Source: Mortierella sp. BCC40632
Lineage: Eukaryota; Mortierellomycota; Mortierellomycetes; Mortierellales; Mortierellaceae
Length of the DNA: 64,000 nt
NCBI GenBank assembly: GCA_011634665.1
Contig: WAEK01000002.1
Location: 2,810,501 to 2,874,500, forward strand
Direction: 5' to 3'
Part shown: positions 53,632 to 64,000 of the stretch, piece by piece
Numbering within the stretch: the stretch's first letter is position 1
How the letters are laid out: every line of letters begins with the position of its first letter
Notes under the pieces: model-generated
Database searches by the model: none
What the model saw: the letters and a program-made list of their open reading frames with translations, nothing else
What the model was told of the DNA's origin: nothing
Program-made: the position numbers and the translations under genes

Positions 53632-55434
53632 ATGTCTGAGAGCAGCTGCAATGCTTTGTGCCTCTTGGCGAGGAAAAAAAAAAAAAAAAAAAAAAAAAAG
53701 AGGTCGGCTAGGATCATTCCGCTGCACTATGCAGAGTAGAATGTCTTTCATCCAGCAAAATCGAGCGACACTGGGCCCACTAGGTTTTGCAAAAGGACCA
53801 GTGCTTGGTTATAGAAATTCAAGGTAGAGAAGATTAAGATGAAAGGTGGGGTGCCAAATCACACTAAGTATTGTCGCAGTAGAGTTGAGGTTTAGAACAG
53901 CTCCAAAGGACTTGCCAGGCTGTAGTACTCTGACTCTGGTGTAATAGCCTGTAGGATAATGATCAAGCTAATAGTTAATCGATACTGTGTTAAGACTACC
54001 CTGTTGTACTTGACAGGACAATCCAAGTATACCCAAATCTCACAGGGGAGCTGGGGCATGAAGTTCTTCTATGAAGACTGAGAGGACTGAGAGGGCTGTG
54101 AGAATGTATGTCATATATTTCCTTGGCAAGTTGCATGAGATCAATGGCTAGGCGTTATGTCAAGTACTCAATTTGAAGGATGACGTGTCGCAAAAAAGTG
54201 GCATAGATTGGGCTGCTTGATTTGAAAAACTAGGGCCAGTCCGAGGAGAGCGCTGGATACTCGAGGGGCGCGCTGACGAAGATAGCTCTTGGAGCACAAT
54301 CAAAACAAAATAAACGAAAAAGTCTCAAGCGTTTTTAAAGCACTGCTCTAAACCCGATTTAACGACACAGGAACTTTGAACACAGTCAATGGTCCAACGA
54401 AAAAAATACATGGTTTTTACATTGGTTTTTTATGGATGGAAACTTTTCAAAGCTTGTATAGCTGGTCGAGCGAATAGGAGAAACTCTCAGTCTAATGCTC
54501 CATGTGTTGTTGAATGGGTTCTGTTGCTATCAGAGTATAGTAAAGGGATGACAGAGTAGACTACAGGCTTTTTTTTGCTCATGTTCTTTGACTCGAAATT
54601 GACCCCGTTGGACGAACTTTATTCGGATCAAAGTTTTGGTTGCAAGATTTGAACCTTGAACCCTGCCCCCAAGCCAACGATCATGTCCACGTTCTGTGGG
54701 CGTGGTTCTCTAGGTGACGCGCTCACCTCGCAACGTGCTTTGGTCGAACTACTCGACAGGACGACTTCATACCCCAACAAGAAAGCCACTTTATTGGTCA
54801 TAAACCCTCCTCCACCCCCTCCTTATTTGCCTGCCATCAACCTAAACAACCATTCGGACTGGAGCGCAATAAGAGCAATCGCTCTGTGGGTTAAAGAGGA
54901 AAGAATAGAGCACGCATGCCAGAATGATGACCACCCGTGCTTGCTCCGCTCGGCTGAGGATATCAAACAGGCAGGGGAAAAAACCGGTTAGGGGTATGTC
55001 AAGAAGAAAGAGAAAAAGTCGCGCTCCACGTGGGCAATTCTTTGCACCGTGCATCGGTCTCCTGGCTGAGTGCATCGAGGAATGGGAGTCATGGTCAAGA
55101 CACGCCCCAGTGCTCTCTTCTTCCTCACTCTTTTGACCCACAATTGTTTTTTTCTGAAAAAAAATAGGTGTCTTGCTGTTCATCTCATTTATGGAAGCAA
55201 TCCATTGTGCCACGCTTTTCTTTCTCCTCTTTCGCCCCCCCTCTCCGAGCGCTAAGACGAAGTTGCGCCAGTAACGTGCCGGAAGATTAACATGTTCTCG
55301 AACGACTGCAGCTTGCTCTATAGCCGCAATCCCTACCCCTCTCTCTTCTAAAAAATGGATAAATGAAAAAAACCGGTTTAGTAGTGGTAACCATGCCCCG
55401 ACGCTCAAAGATACTCTTACCCTGCTGTCGTTTG

Positions 55435-55441
55435 TATAAAA
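55435..55441 (+). promoter_or_regulatory. TATA box of the acid phosphatase gene
   Basis: TATAAAA, 166 bases before the ATG at 55607, followed by a CT-rich leader ending in ACCACCACCACCG. Confidence 0.55.
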
Positions 55442-55606
55442 AGAGGTGAAACAGGGCCTTCTACAAGCAAACCTTGGCCACTATTTTTTTTGTTCCGCGC
55501 GTCCCCCATTCCTAACGAATACCTCACATCACAACTCTGCACACCCTTCCCCTCCCTCCCTTTCCATAAACATCCATAAACCACCACCACCGTCATTTTT
55601 TTCAAC

Positions 55607-57139
55607 ATGAAGATTCTGACCACTTCCTTGGCAATTCTAGCCGTTGCTTCTTCATGTATCATGAGCACAAATGCTGCGGCTACTCCGGCTGAGGGTCAGG
55701 GATCTGGGTCACTCTATTCCAACTATAACTATTGCCAGGGCATCAACCCTTCCCGCAAGACTTATAAACCAATGGTAAGTAGGGTCAGGCTATCCACAAA
55801 ATAGAACCAGACAATGTAGTTATATTGTCCAACTCACAGCCTTCTCTTTTTCTCTCCCCATTTCCCTCTTTTTATTTTATTTTATGCGGGAAACTCCCCC
55901 CCACTATAGAATGGAGCAGAGCTCGAAAAGGTCCAAGTCCTCTTCCGACACGGAGATCGAACTCCATCTTCGATTCTTCCTGGAGACAAGACCAATTACA
56001 ATATCTGTAATAACCCAGCCGAATTCCAGTTTTTGGCATCGTCTTCAACTGCTTCCCCCTTCCTCAAGACTAATATCCTTGTCTCCCCCGAGGAGAATGT
56101 CTACGCTTCAAATCTGTACTGGCGCGGCAATTGCGAGGTCGGTCAGTTGACGAATCGTGGCGTGGCTCAAACGCGTCAGCTTGGAAAGGACCTTCGATCG
56201 ATCTATGTCGACCAATTGAAATTCCTCTCCTCAACCATGAACTCCAAGGATCTTTATCTCAGAAACACATATATCTGGCGTACTCGTGAATCGATCGAAG
56301 GCTTTTTGGAGGGGCTATATCCACCTTCTCACCACAGTCGTCCCGGCAAGGCATCGGCTTTGACCTTGAATACCTATCCTCAAACTATTGAAACTTTGAT
56401 TTTGAACCCAACAGCCTGTCCAAAGCTTGGGGTCCTCTACAGTGCGTTTTTTAAGACCCCCCGTTTCGCGGAATACATCAAATCCAATTACGCGCTCATG
56501 ACCAAGGTCAACAAGGTCCTTGGGGTTGACTCGATCGCTACCTACAATTCAACTATTAATGGAGACACAGTTATGCCCCGGTACTGCAATGGCCTCCCTC
56601 TTGGTTGCAGTACTTCGGACCCAACACTTTGTCTTACAGACAAGGAGGTGATCAAGGCCTCTCAAGAAGGAACCTTTTTGTACTCGGCTCCCTTCCGTAA
56701 CGAATACTACCCAGCTGCTGAAGAGGTCAAGCGACTTGCCGTTGGTCCCATTCTCAAGACTCTCTCTTCCTCCATCCGAGCCACGGTCCAATCCAAGAGT
56801 AAGAGCCATACAAATGGCAGCGCTTCAGGGAAGCGATTCGAGATATTTTCGGCCCATGATCAATCTCTGGACCAGATCTTGGCTGTCATTGCCACCCCGG
56901 ATACACCTTGGCCCGCTTATGCCTCTTCATTGATCATTGAGATCTGGAAGAAGCCTTTGACAACTCAGAAGAAGGGTCAGTCACCACAACGTTTTGTCCG
57001 CGTCCTGTATGAAAACCAGGTTGTGCCTGCGAACCCGAAACTCCAATGCACTCTTGATGCCTGCCCCTATGAGACCTTTCTTCAGTTTATTGAGAGTTAT
57101 GTTCCAAAGGATATGATTGCTGCTTGCAAAACCTCTTGA
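55607..57139 (+). CDS. Secreted histidine acid phosphatase
   Basis: Modelled exons are 55607-55774 and 55910-57139 (GTAAGT donor, TATAG acceptor), giving 465 residues. Residues 1-25 form a signal peptide (MKILTTSLAILAVASS). The second exon starts NGAELEKVQVLFRHGDRTPS, with the RHGxRxP signature whose His takes the phosphate. The C-terminal half has SAHDQSLDQIL, the HD proton-donor motif. Other family elements include the GQLTNRGVAQTRQLGKDLR helix and IWRTRESIEGFLEGLYPP. Cysteines near 350 and in the last 45 residues (LQCTLDACPYETFLQF) suggest disulfides. The branch of the histidine phosphatase superfamily is acid phosphatase rather than phytase, by length and motif context. Secretion or vacuolar location fits phosphate scavenging (inference). 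The second exon's upstream ATG at 56033 is internal and not the start. Confidence 0.93.
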
Positions 57140-57551
57140 AGGGGAAAAAAAAAAGTTTATTATTTTATCTGTTGAAAACTGAGGAGCTGAGGAGAGAGAG
57201 AGAGAAAAGAGAGAAAATCAAAGTGCTATTTACATACAAATTGTGGGTAGTGTGAAAAATGCAGCCATAGGCGCAACTTTAGATGATAAATAAATAAATA
57301 AAAAAATTTTGTAAAAACAATATATAAAATAAATCAATAAAAGAGAATCGTTCATCATGAAGAAAAAGAGGAGGAAAAGGTCATTAGAGATGGTCATAAC
57401 AACAACAACAACAACAAAAAAAAAAAAAAAGGCATGTCGAAAGGATCAAACGATTCTCCTACTTGGACCATGAGATAAAAACCCTCCCGGATCGCTTATC
57501 TCACACTTGCGAGCGAGTTTAATAGAAAGGGAGGGTTTGCTTTTTTGATTT
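57140..57551. other. Intergenic region between convergent phosphatase and large disordered-protein genes
   Basis: This is AT-rich 3' sequence with overlapping AATAAA words at 57289-57302 and 57331-57341 and an (AAC)n run at 57401-57418 that ends in poly-A. It likely holds polyadenylation signals for the plus-strand phosphatase. Confidence 0.6.
57289..57302 (+). terminator. Candidate polyadenylation signals of the phosphatase gene
   Basis: Overlapping AATAAATAAATAAA words about 150 bases after the stop codon, followed by a T-containing A-rich region. Assigned by motif and position. Confidence 0.35.
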
Positions 57552-59295
57552 TTACGAATAGGAGGAGCTACCACTCGGTAATCCCTGTGTTCCTGGCCCC
57601 ATATCATCAAAGTCGACAAACAGCGGTTCGTCTCCACAACTCTCTTCTGGATCAAGATAGGATCCAGTGGTCGGGGCTGAGGAACTCGTGATAATCTTTG
57701 GAGCAGGTGATCCTGTGGAGGACGACTGCCAGTGAGGAGGGTACCGAGGAACTTTGGGTCGATAGGTCGATGAAGCAGCCGAAGAGACGGCTGCAATCGC
57801 CGCTGCCGCTACATTTTGCATTCCCAAAGGCGAGAATATGTGTTGATATCGACGCTGGAGCTCTTGTTGTTGTTGCTGCTGCCTTTGCTTCTGTTGAACT
57901 TGCGCCAGATACTGAGGCGAGTCCTCGGCAAATGGATAGGCCGACCATGAACCCGTTGCCAGTTTAGCTGGGCCTGGCCACCGTCTCCTCTTTTCAGAGC
58001 CTGCAAGTGTGCCAGGCAAGCTTCCATGTCTAGTTGTGGCCTTGACTGCCTTTTCTAGATGGGCATCCCCACCAAGTTCAAGAGGCGGAACCAGACTAAA
58101 CCCACCAGAGACTGCGGCCTCGGCCTCAGCTTGAGCTGCCATAACTTCTGCCTCAACCCTCGCGCTCGAAGATGCGACCGCAAGGCCATCCGTAGGCCGG
58201 AGCATGCAATGCCCCAGTCGACTCTCGCGGACAGTGGCCCAGGCTTCCTTCAGGATTGTAACTCCTGTCTCGGACTGGACCCCGAACCCCTTACGGAGCC
58301 ACTCTCCTTCAACGCGGACAACGACATACATGACAGGCTCCTTGATAGAACCGCTTGTACTACTGCTCCTGCTGCTATCATTACTACCACTATCATTACC
58401 GCCACTATTACCGCCGCCACTATTGTAGCTTTGGTTTTCTTGGGGCTCGTCCGGCTTTGGGTCTCGCGCCCACCAAATATCTGAGAGAGCCACCCGTCCC
58501 CAGCTCTTGTACTTTGACCAAGCTCCTGCAGCGCTACTACCATTCTCGGCTGAGGGTGCATGGGTTTCAAGGTGGGTGATCGAGAGTAGTGGAATTGTTA
58601 ACGGCGTGTTCAGTGGAAAGTAGAAAGAATGGATGGTCAAATGGAGCGAGCTCACAGTGATCTGGTCATCACTGTAGAGAATCGATGGAGGAGGAGGAGG
58701 GTATCCTATCGGAGCTGATAGAGGAGGCGTAAGAGGAGGCGATGGAGTCGGTGAATCAGCTGTGGAAGTATCAAGCGCGGGTAGAGGTGGAGAAAGTGGG
58801 ACTGCAGGAACACTGGGCTTTGGAGCTGGCGGCTGGGGTGTAGAACGCCTAGATGACGTCTGTGGCTGCACAGTCGGTGGTACCGACATTGAGGATGGCC
58901 CTGGAGACGACTTGGGGGTAGGTTGCAACGATGTCAGGTCAAGGCTTTCTTGGTCCGAATCAGAGTCCGAATCAAAGTCATTGGAAATGGGTTCGTGAAG
59001 CGCTTGATCGAGGTGTTCCAAAAGAATTGAAGGAGCTGGGGGGTCAACAAGCTGTAATGTTGGTACTTTTGAGGGTTGAGTAGGCTGCACTGACTGCGGG
59101 GGAGGAGGAGAATGAAAGCGGTATGGCTCAGGTGAAGGTGTCCTACTGCGACTGCGAACCTTGTCGGCCTGCGGCAAGTTCTGTGACCGTAGCCTGTGCG
59201 CACTGTTCAGTACCAACAGTGAAGGCAAGTCATCTGGCTTGTTGTGCTCATTATGGACATGCTTCTGCATCTGTTGCTGTATCTGTTGCTGTATC

Positions 59296-59335
<40 letters not shown>

Positions 59336-61988
59336 GCCTCTCCTGCAGCCTTCCCTGGAACCCTTCTCGCTGTCTCCCCTGCACTTGCGCGCCTAGTGGC
59401 TGGCCCAGCGACTGCGGCGGTTTTGGTAGAGGTATAGGTGGCGCGGTCTCTATAGGTGAAGCGTGACTTTGCCTAGCCACAGGCGCTGACGCGTCCACCT
59501 TGGGTATGAGTGGCAGGTCAAAATCCAAATCGATTCGCAACGGCGTTGCAGGAATCTGAGGCGGAGGCAGCGAGGGCGCAGGAGTGAATGGCGGTGGAGG
59601 AGGAGGAGGTGTAGGCATTGGCGATGGCATAGGAGCTGATGGATTCACAACCGCCATGCGATTGGACGCGAACGGTAGATAGGTTGGTATAGGAAACTGT
59701 GCATTTGCAGAGAATGAGCTGGACGAGAGTTTCCTTTGAGGGACAGGAACAGTTGTTACGCGTGGTGCTGGGAAAGGAGGATCATCTCTAAAGTAAGAAG
59801 CGCCTGAGCTGAGAGTAGCCTCTTTCAAGGAAACACTTGCTGGGGCAAGGGAGTACATAGTGCTGCCAGAGACGGAGCTTGACGACCTTGGTATCAACTG
59901 AGGCCGAGTTGATCCTGGTGAGGGGGTAGTGGTAGTGTAGGCATGGGTGCGTGCCTCGAGGGTTTGCTTCAGGGGTGTAGATTCATTCAAGCCTACTTCA
60001 GGGGTCGAATGCGCCATGGATGGTAGAGGCGGCAATGGGGCAGGAGGCGGAGTTGGGAACGGCACAGAGGTCACAATCGAGTGTGAGACAGGAGATGGAG
60101 CAGGGACTGGAGCACTAAATGAGGTCGGAGGGCGAGCTGATGAAAAACCGATTGGGGCTGGTGCAGAGGTAGTGGTGGAAGACAAAGTGCTCGAGACTGT
60201 TGATGCTGCAGAAGCTGCCAAACTTGACGCTGCTGATAAAACTGATTCCTCGAATTTAATTGACCGATGAGATACAGATGAATCTTTGGAGTTCACATTT
60301 ATCAGACCTGTTTGTAGCGAGGCTGAAGACAGCGAATTTGAGAGTTGGGACACCGTTGATGGTGAAGCAGCATACGAACCAGTCGCTCTCCTGGAAGGAA
60401 ATGTAGGAGCATCACGACTGTCCGTTTTCTGGTGCGATGCCGTTGAGAGCGACGAAAGTGACGAAATAGGAGACGCCGGGGCGTTTTCATGTCTAGTATC
60501 ATTTGCTCCGCCATTGGAAAGAGTCGATGTTGATGGTCTAGGAGCTGGGAATGCTGTCACAGAGGGATTGTGTTGGCTGGGTTGCAAAGCGCTACTATTC
60601 GATGGAGTATGACTTTGTATGGATGTAGGCGTAATGAGACCTGAAGTGCGCCCTAGTGACGAGTAGTCCATCAGAACAGGTGGGAATAATGGCAGAGATG
60701 GTGGTGTGACCAGCTTTGCACTCGATGCTCGGCTTGCGGAAACATGGCCCGATGATCCTGTCCTGGGTAATGTAGACGGCATATCAAGTGTCTTGAAAAT
60801 GTCTAAGGGATCATCGAGTGACTGTTGCTGAAGTCTCGGTAGGTCTTGGAGTTGATTCTGCAGCTGGCTCTTCTGTGGTTGACTTTGCAGTTGACTTTGC
60901 GGTTGACTCTGCTGTTGACTCTGTTGCTGACTCGGCGGTTGACTCTGTTGGTGGCTCTGAAGCTGGCTCTGAAGCTGGCTTTGATGCTGGCTTTGATGCT
61001 GGCTCTGATAATGGCCCTGATATTGGCTCTTCTGTTGGTTCTGCTGCTGGTTCTGCTGCTGGTTCTGCTGCTGGTTCTGCTGCTGGTTCTGCTGCTGCTG
61101 ATTCGACTGCTGGCTCTGCGGTTGGCTCGATGACTGGTCGTGATGCAACAGCTGTGGCACAGAAGTCTGTTGCAATGACAGCTTCCCTCTAGCACGTGCA
61201 GACGGACGCATAGTCGATGTCGACGTTTCAAGCGTTGGAATAAGAACATCGTCTAATATACTCAACATCGGGTCCTGGGCTGATAAGTCTGATGAAGCTG
61301 ACGTATGGTTGATTGTCTGGGTCGAACTTCTTCTTTCTCGCAACACCGGGGGAGCTCTCGTCGAGCGCTCCACTCGCTCAGGATTCAAAGGTACAGAAGG
61401 GCGCCGAATACTGGAGCCAGAGTTGGAAAAGCTAACGTAGGGAGAGGCTAGCTCCAAGTCGGCATCAATCAAAGGAGAGCTGTCATTTGGGATTGAGTCT
61501 ATACTAAACGATGCAGTTCTGGAGATAGTACTCTGGCTTGAACTGCCGCCATCACTGCTGCCACTACTGGCACGAAGGATGTTATCATAGTTGCTAGTCA
61601 AACTAGCGTTGCTATTGGTGGTAATTCCAGTAATTTGGTCAGGCCTGGGGTGCAGAGCGGCTGATGCAGAGCGAGCGAGTGATGATTTATCGACAGCGTG
61701 ACCAGTAGTGCTATTCCCTACGTTGAAGGGAGTATATGTCTGACTGGTCTCCGTATTGAAGCCCAAGTGTCTTTGAGTTGGTTGGTGCTGAGATGGTGGT
61801 AAGGGAACTCGTGGTCTCCTAACCCTAGTACTGTAATTATTATTCGTATTCGGAAAAGCGTTTCCGCCAAAGTTGCTGGAGCTGCCCCCAGTGAAGCTGA
61901 AGTCATTCTGTGCGCTCCCAGAGCTAACGCTGTTGGCACTGCTACTGTTGGCGCTGCTGGCGCTAGAGTGATTGTTCCGTCCTTCCAT
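57552..61988 (-). CDS. 1478-residue Gln/Ser/Pro-rich protein with a C-terminal PH/GRAM-like region
   Basis: A single uninterrupted frame begins MEGRNNHSSASSANSSSANS. The first 1080 residues are disordered and Ser/Thr/Pro/Gln-rich. They include a Gln-rich block with NQQQ and SQ repeats (nt 60815-61140), a Gln homopolymer (nt 59268-59340) and poly-Pro runs. Ordered sequence starts near residue 1100: ILYSDDQITVSSLHLTIHSF, FPLNTPLTIPLLSITHLETH and WGRVALSDIWWARDP. An insert follows, then VMYVVVRVEGEWLRKGFGVQ and a helix. The strands and end helix resemble a PH- or GRAM-type fold split by a Gly/Asn/Ser insert (inference from pattern). The tail is Gln- and Ser-rich. No enzyme motif is seen. A scaffold or lipid-binding regulator is possible. 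The name and function are unknown. Confidence 0.7.
59266..59340. repeat. CAA/CAG (TTG) trinucleotide repeat coding poly-Gln
   Basis: TTGTTG runs on the plus strand encode about fifteen Gln, followed by IQQQIQQQMQ units, in the large disordered protein. Confidence 0.9.
60815..61140. repeat. Degenerate Gln-Ser repeat array in coding sequence
   Basis: Repeated CTGCTGGTT and CTGGCT units on the plus strand encode NQQQ and SQLQ/SQHQ repeats on the minus strand. The NQQQ copies (about 61030-61095) are nearly identical at DNA level, indicating recent unit expansion. Confidence 0.85.
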
Positions 61989-62677
61989 AATCCAACTGTC
62001 AATTCAATTACTGACAGCTGCTCTTTTTCGTTGAAGAGAGCGTGGGCGCAAGATACTATGAATAGGAATAGACGGCAGCAGTGTGTTTGTGCTGTCTCCT
62101 TGGCCTTCACTCTGCCTACATATTTGACCAAGTTTGGATGGAGGTTGAGTGAGTGACTGACAATATGACCGCTTTTTGCTGAGCCCACAATGCGAGGCCA
62201 GTCATGAACACCATGCTAACATGAAACGAGGCAAAGGGCTAAGCATTAGCTGATGAATGTCGCTGCAAAGGACGGCAGGCTTACCTGGGACCTTTGTTCA
62301 AATGGAGGCTGGTGGCAATGGTGGTGAGTGAGGGCGGATGAATAAGGGGGGAGAAGGGTGACGGAGCCAGACTGGTCAGAAGAGCAGGGTGGAAAAGGGC
62401 AATGAGGGCGTTGCGTCTCTTCGCTCCGACACCCTGTACAATGCGTGTGAACTGAGAAGAAGCAACGAGCTGAAGAAAAGAGAAAGGAGCAGGGAATGTG
62501 AAGGAGGAAGGGGAGGAGGGATGGAAGAGAGAAGAAAAATATCAAATTGGGAGCAATTGGAGAAGAGAATGTGATCTCATGGCAGCAACCAACACCAGCA
62601 AAAAGATGCCGAAACAATGAGTGGTTCCGGGGTCGAGAGTGAGAAAGAGGAGAGAGAGAGAGTGTGTGTGTGTGTGT

Positions 62678-62712
<35 letters not shown>

Positions 62713-62798
62713 AGTGAATGTACGGAAAAGTGAAAACCTCTCGGGGTGACTGCGACTTGTGTGAGGAAGTGAACAGGGAGAGAGAAAAGAGAGGGAGG

Positions 62799-62830
<32 letters not shown>

Positions 62831-64000
62831 ACAGAAAGAGGCTCCACTTGACGAAAACGACAGCAGCCGCGGAAATGACGAGTTGAGACAGAATCAATGT
62901 GCTTGGTGGATGAATGAGATCCTCTGCACAATCATGATCAATCCAGAAAACACTAGGCTTGCCCCATATTGTTTTTGACTGTCGCTGCGCCAAATGCTTG
63001 TCAGCAAACTGCTTCTTAAAAGTCAGAGCAATTTGTGGCACGGCACTTGGCCCTTCTGCGCTGCTTTCTTCGCCTGGTGCTCAGTACAGTGGTTGCTCTC
63101 TTCAGTTGTTGCAAGTACCTTTGTCACCGAGGGGAGCAGTGTTGGATGGATTATGCGTGGCCGTCTTTCGTCCAGTCCCTTTCCCTTTCCCTCCTTTCCT
63201 TTGGAGAGTGCTGCATTTCCAAGCAGTGTCTGGAGCAAATACGTTTAGTTTCGTCTTCGCATTGCGTGGCGCGCACTGGAGGCATGTGACCTCTCCTGGA
63301 CACAACTGGGCCAAGCGCTACCGAGAGGGGCAGAGCGAGTGCTAGCGTTCGACTCGGGCACCTTGAAGAGCCACTTTACCTAGAATAGTCAATATCGTCA
63401 CCATGCACGGAGCACTCAGGCCTGCCTTTGTTCAACGACAAATTGTGCTATGGATATTCCTCTTTGAGCGCTACGAGGTTCCAAGCCCTCCTGGCATCTC
63501 CATTCGTAGCCACTGCTGTTTGATGTGAGCTTGATTGGCACGATTATGACGCCAAGGAAGGCCTTCCTCTCTTGTCTGTTCTTTCTTCTTCTCGATTCTT
63601 TGTTCCTCCTCTCTTCTCTCCAGCATCGTTCCGGCCGCTAGCTCCATGCGGCCTTGCTTGCAAGAGGACCGACAAAACGGGCTAGTCGAGTTCAGCCTTC
63701 ACTCCCTCTTCCCCAAATACCTCGCTGCTGCATCCTCTTGAGTTCATATCGCTTGGCCCCCATGGCCTTTTGTTCAGCATCCCACACTCTCTTTAGTCCG
63801 CTCTGGCCATCACTCTATATCGTCCGACTCCTCTGCCCTGTAGCAAGGACGTGGTTCACAGAAAATATCCGACACCCTACTGCACCCAACAACACCCTTC
63901 CTACGTTCCAGCTTTGCCCACTCGACACTCTGAGACTACCATTTCTCTGCTTTGAACCCCCCATCAGATAGCTTGGCAGTGGAAACTTTAACTAGAGTGG
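61989..64000. other. Upstream region of the large disordered-protein gene, to window end
   Basis: Purine-rich sequence lies at 62380-62560. A GT run (62662-62678) is followed by a GA run (62681-62708), and a poly-A run of 29 bases sits at 62799-62827. The last kilobase contains a pyrimidine-rich stretch (63560-63630). No supported gene; frames here lack motif or splice support. Confidence 0.5.

Larger units (their letters stand above)
51869..55606. other. 3.7 kb gene-poor region between ABCC and phosphatase promoters
   Basis: The ABCC and phosphatase genes diverge from here. Visible features are a (CA)n tract at 53162-53190, a poly-A run near 53670-53700 and an A/T-rich middle. A plus-strand open frame at 53233-53631 is listed separately. 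Otherwise I see nothing with coding or RNA signal. Confidence 0.5.

Noticed and set aside
54639..54734. tRNA-like folding on the minus strand: 7-8 base terminal inverted repeat (GTTGCGAG/CTTGCAAC), two internal hairpins and a perfect B-box-like GGTTCAAATC
   Set aside because: The T stem pairs badly, the putative anticodon loop has nine bases and no T33, and the A box is absent. It may be a chance cloverleaf or a decayed tRNA; tRNAscan-SE would decide.
61020..61100. Regular short repeats that could suggest a CRISPR-like array
   Set aside because: They are in-frame coding repeats for NQQQ units with no unique spacers, and the genome is eukaryotic.
63654..63971. 105-codon plus-strand frame near the window end
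   Set aside because: Pro/Leu/Ser-rich composition follows from the pyrimidine-rich DNA; nothing else supports it.

Overview
This is a filamentous-fungus nuclear window. Many genes are split by short introns (about 50-280 bases) with GT..AG ends, and intergenic DNA is crowded with poly-T/poly-A and purine tracts. The gene set mixes general eukaryotic genes with families better known from animals (BTG/Tob, a UBAP1-like ESCRT-I subunit, MFAP1, DNAJC7, an AUH-type hydratase). That mix, with compact introns and balanced base composition, suggests an early-diverging fungus. I would guess Mortierellomycota or a relative, but this is inference, not proof.

Layout. The left edge holds the end of a Cys-tailed low-complexity protein (10-708, +) and a GNAT acetyltransferase (2035-3488, +). 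A long minus-strand block follows: a UBAP1-like ESCRT-I protein (3701-6114), the GID4 degron receptor (7511-9201), the splicing factor MFAP1 (9858-11981), the co-chaperone DNAJC7 (12179-14032), two paralogous 66-residue secreted cysteine-rich proteins (15676-15876 and 17532-17732), and a putative mitochondrial LEA-like protein (21099-21846). The spindle-checkpoint kinase MPS1 (22828-26989, +) interrupts the block.

Minus-strand genes then resume: a large amphipathic-helix protein fused to a MAPEG-like membrane domain (27736-30306), a rhomboid protease (30974-33174), a BTG/Tob protein (35993-37228), an acidic single-pass membrane protein (38678-41680), an AUH-like enoyl-CoA hydratase (42445-44636), an unknown disordered protein (44878-45912) and an ABCC transporter (46740-51868). 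The right end has a secreted histidine acid phosphatase (55607-57139, +) facing a 1478-residue Gln/Ser/Pro-rich protein (57552-61988, -).

How the genes work together. There is no operon or biosynthetic cluster. The genes are independent housekeeping and regulatory units: protein turnover (GID4, ESCRT-I, rhomboid), RNA processing (MFAP1, BTG), mitosis (MPS1), folding and stress (DNAJC7, LEA-like), transport and secretion (ABCC, phosphatase, small secreted proteins). I rebuilt exon joins by hand from splice signals, reading phase and remembered family sequence, so they are models. The most unusual items are the secreted-protein pair with a shared 5' UTR intron, the helix-MAPEG fusion with a stop-free 117-base intron, and the UBAP1-like gene with a 51-base exon inside its UMA-like region. 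I found no transposons, CRISPR arrays or convincing RNA genes.
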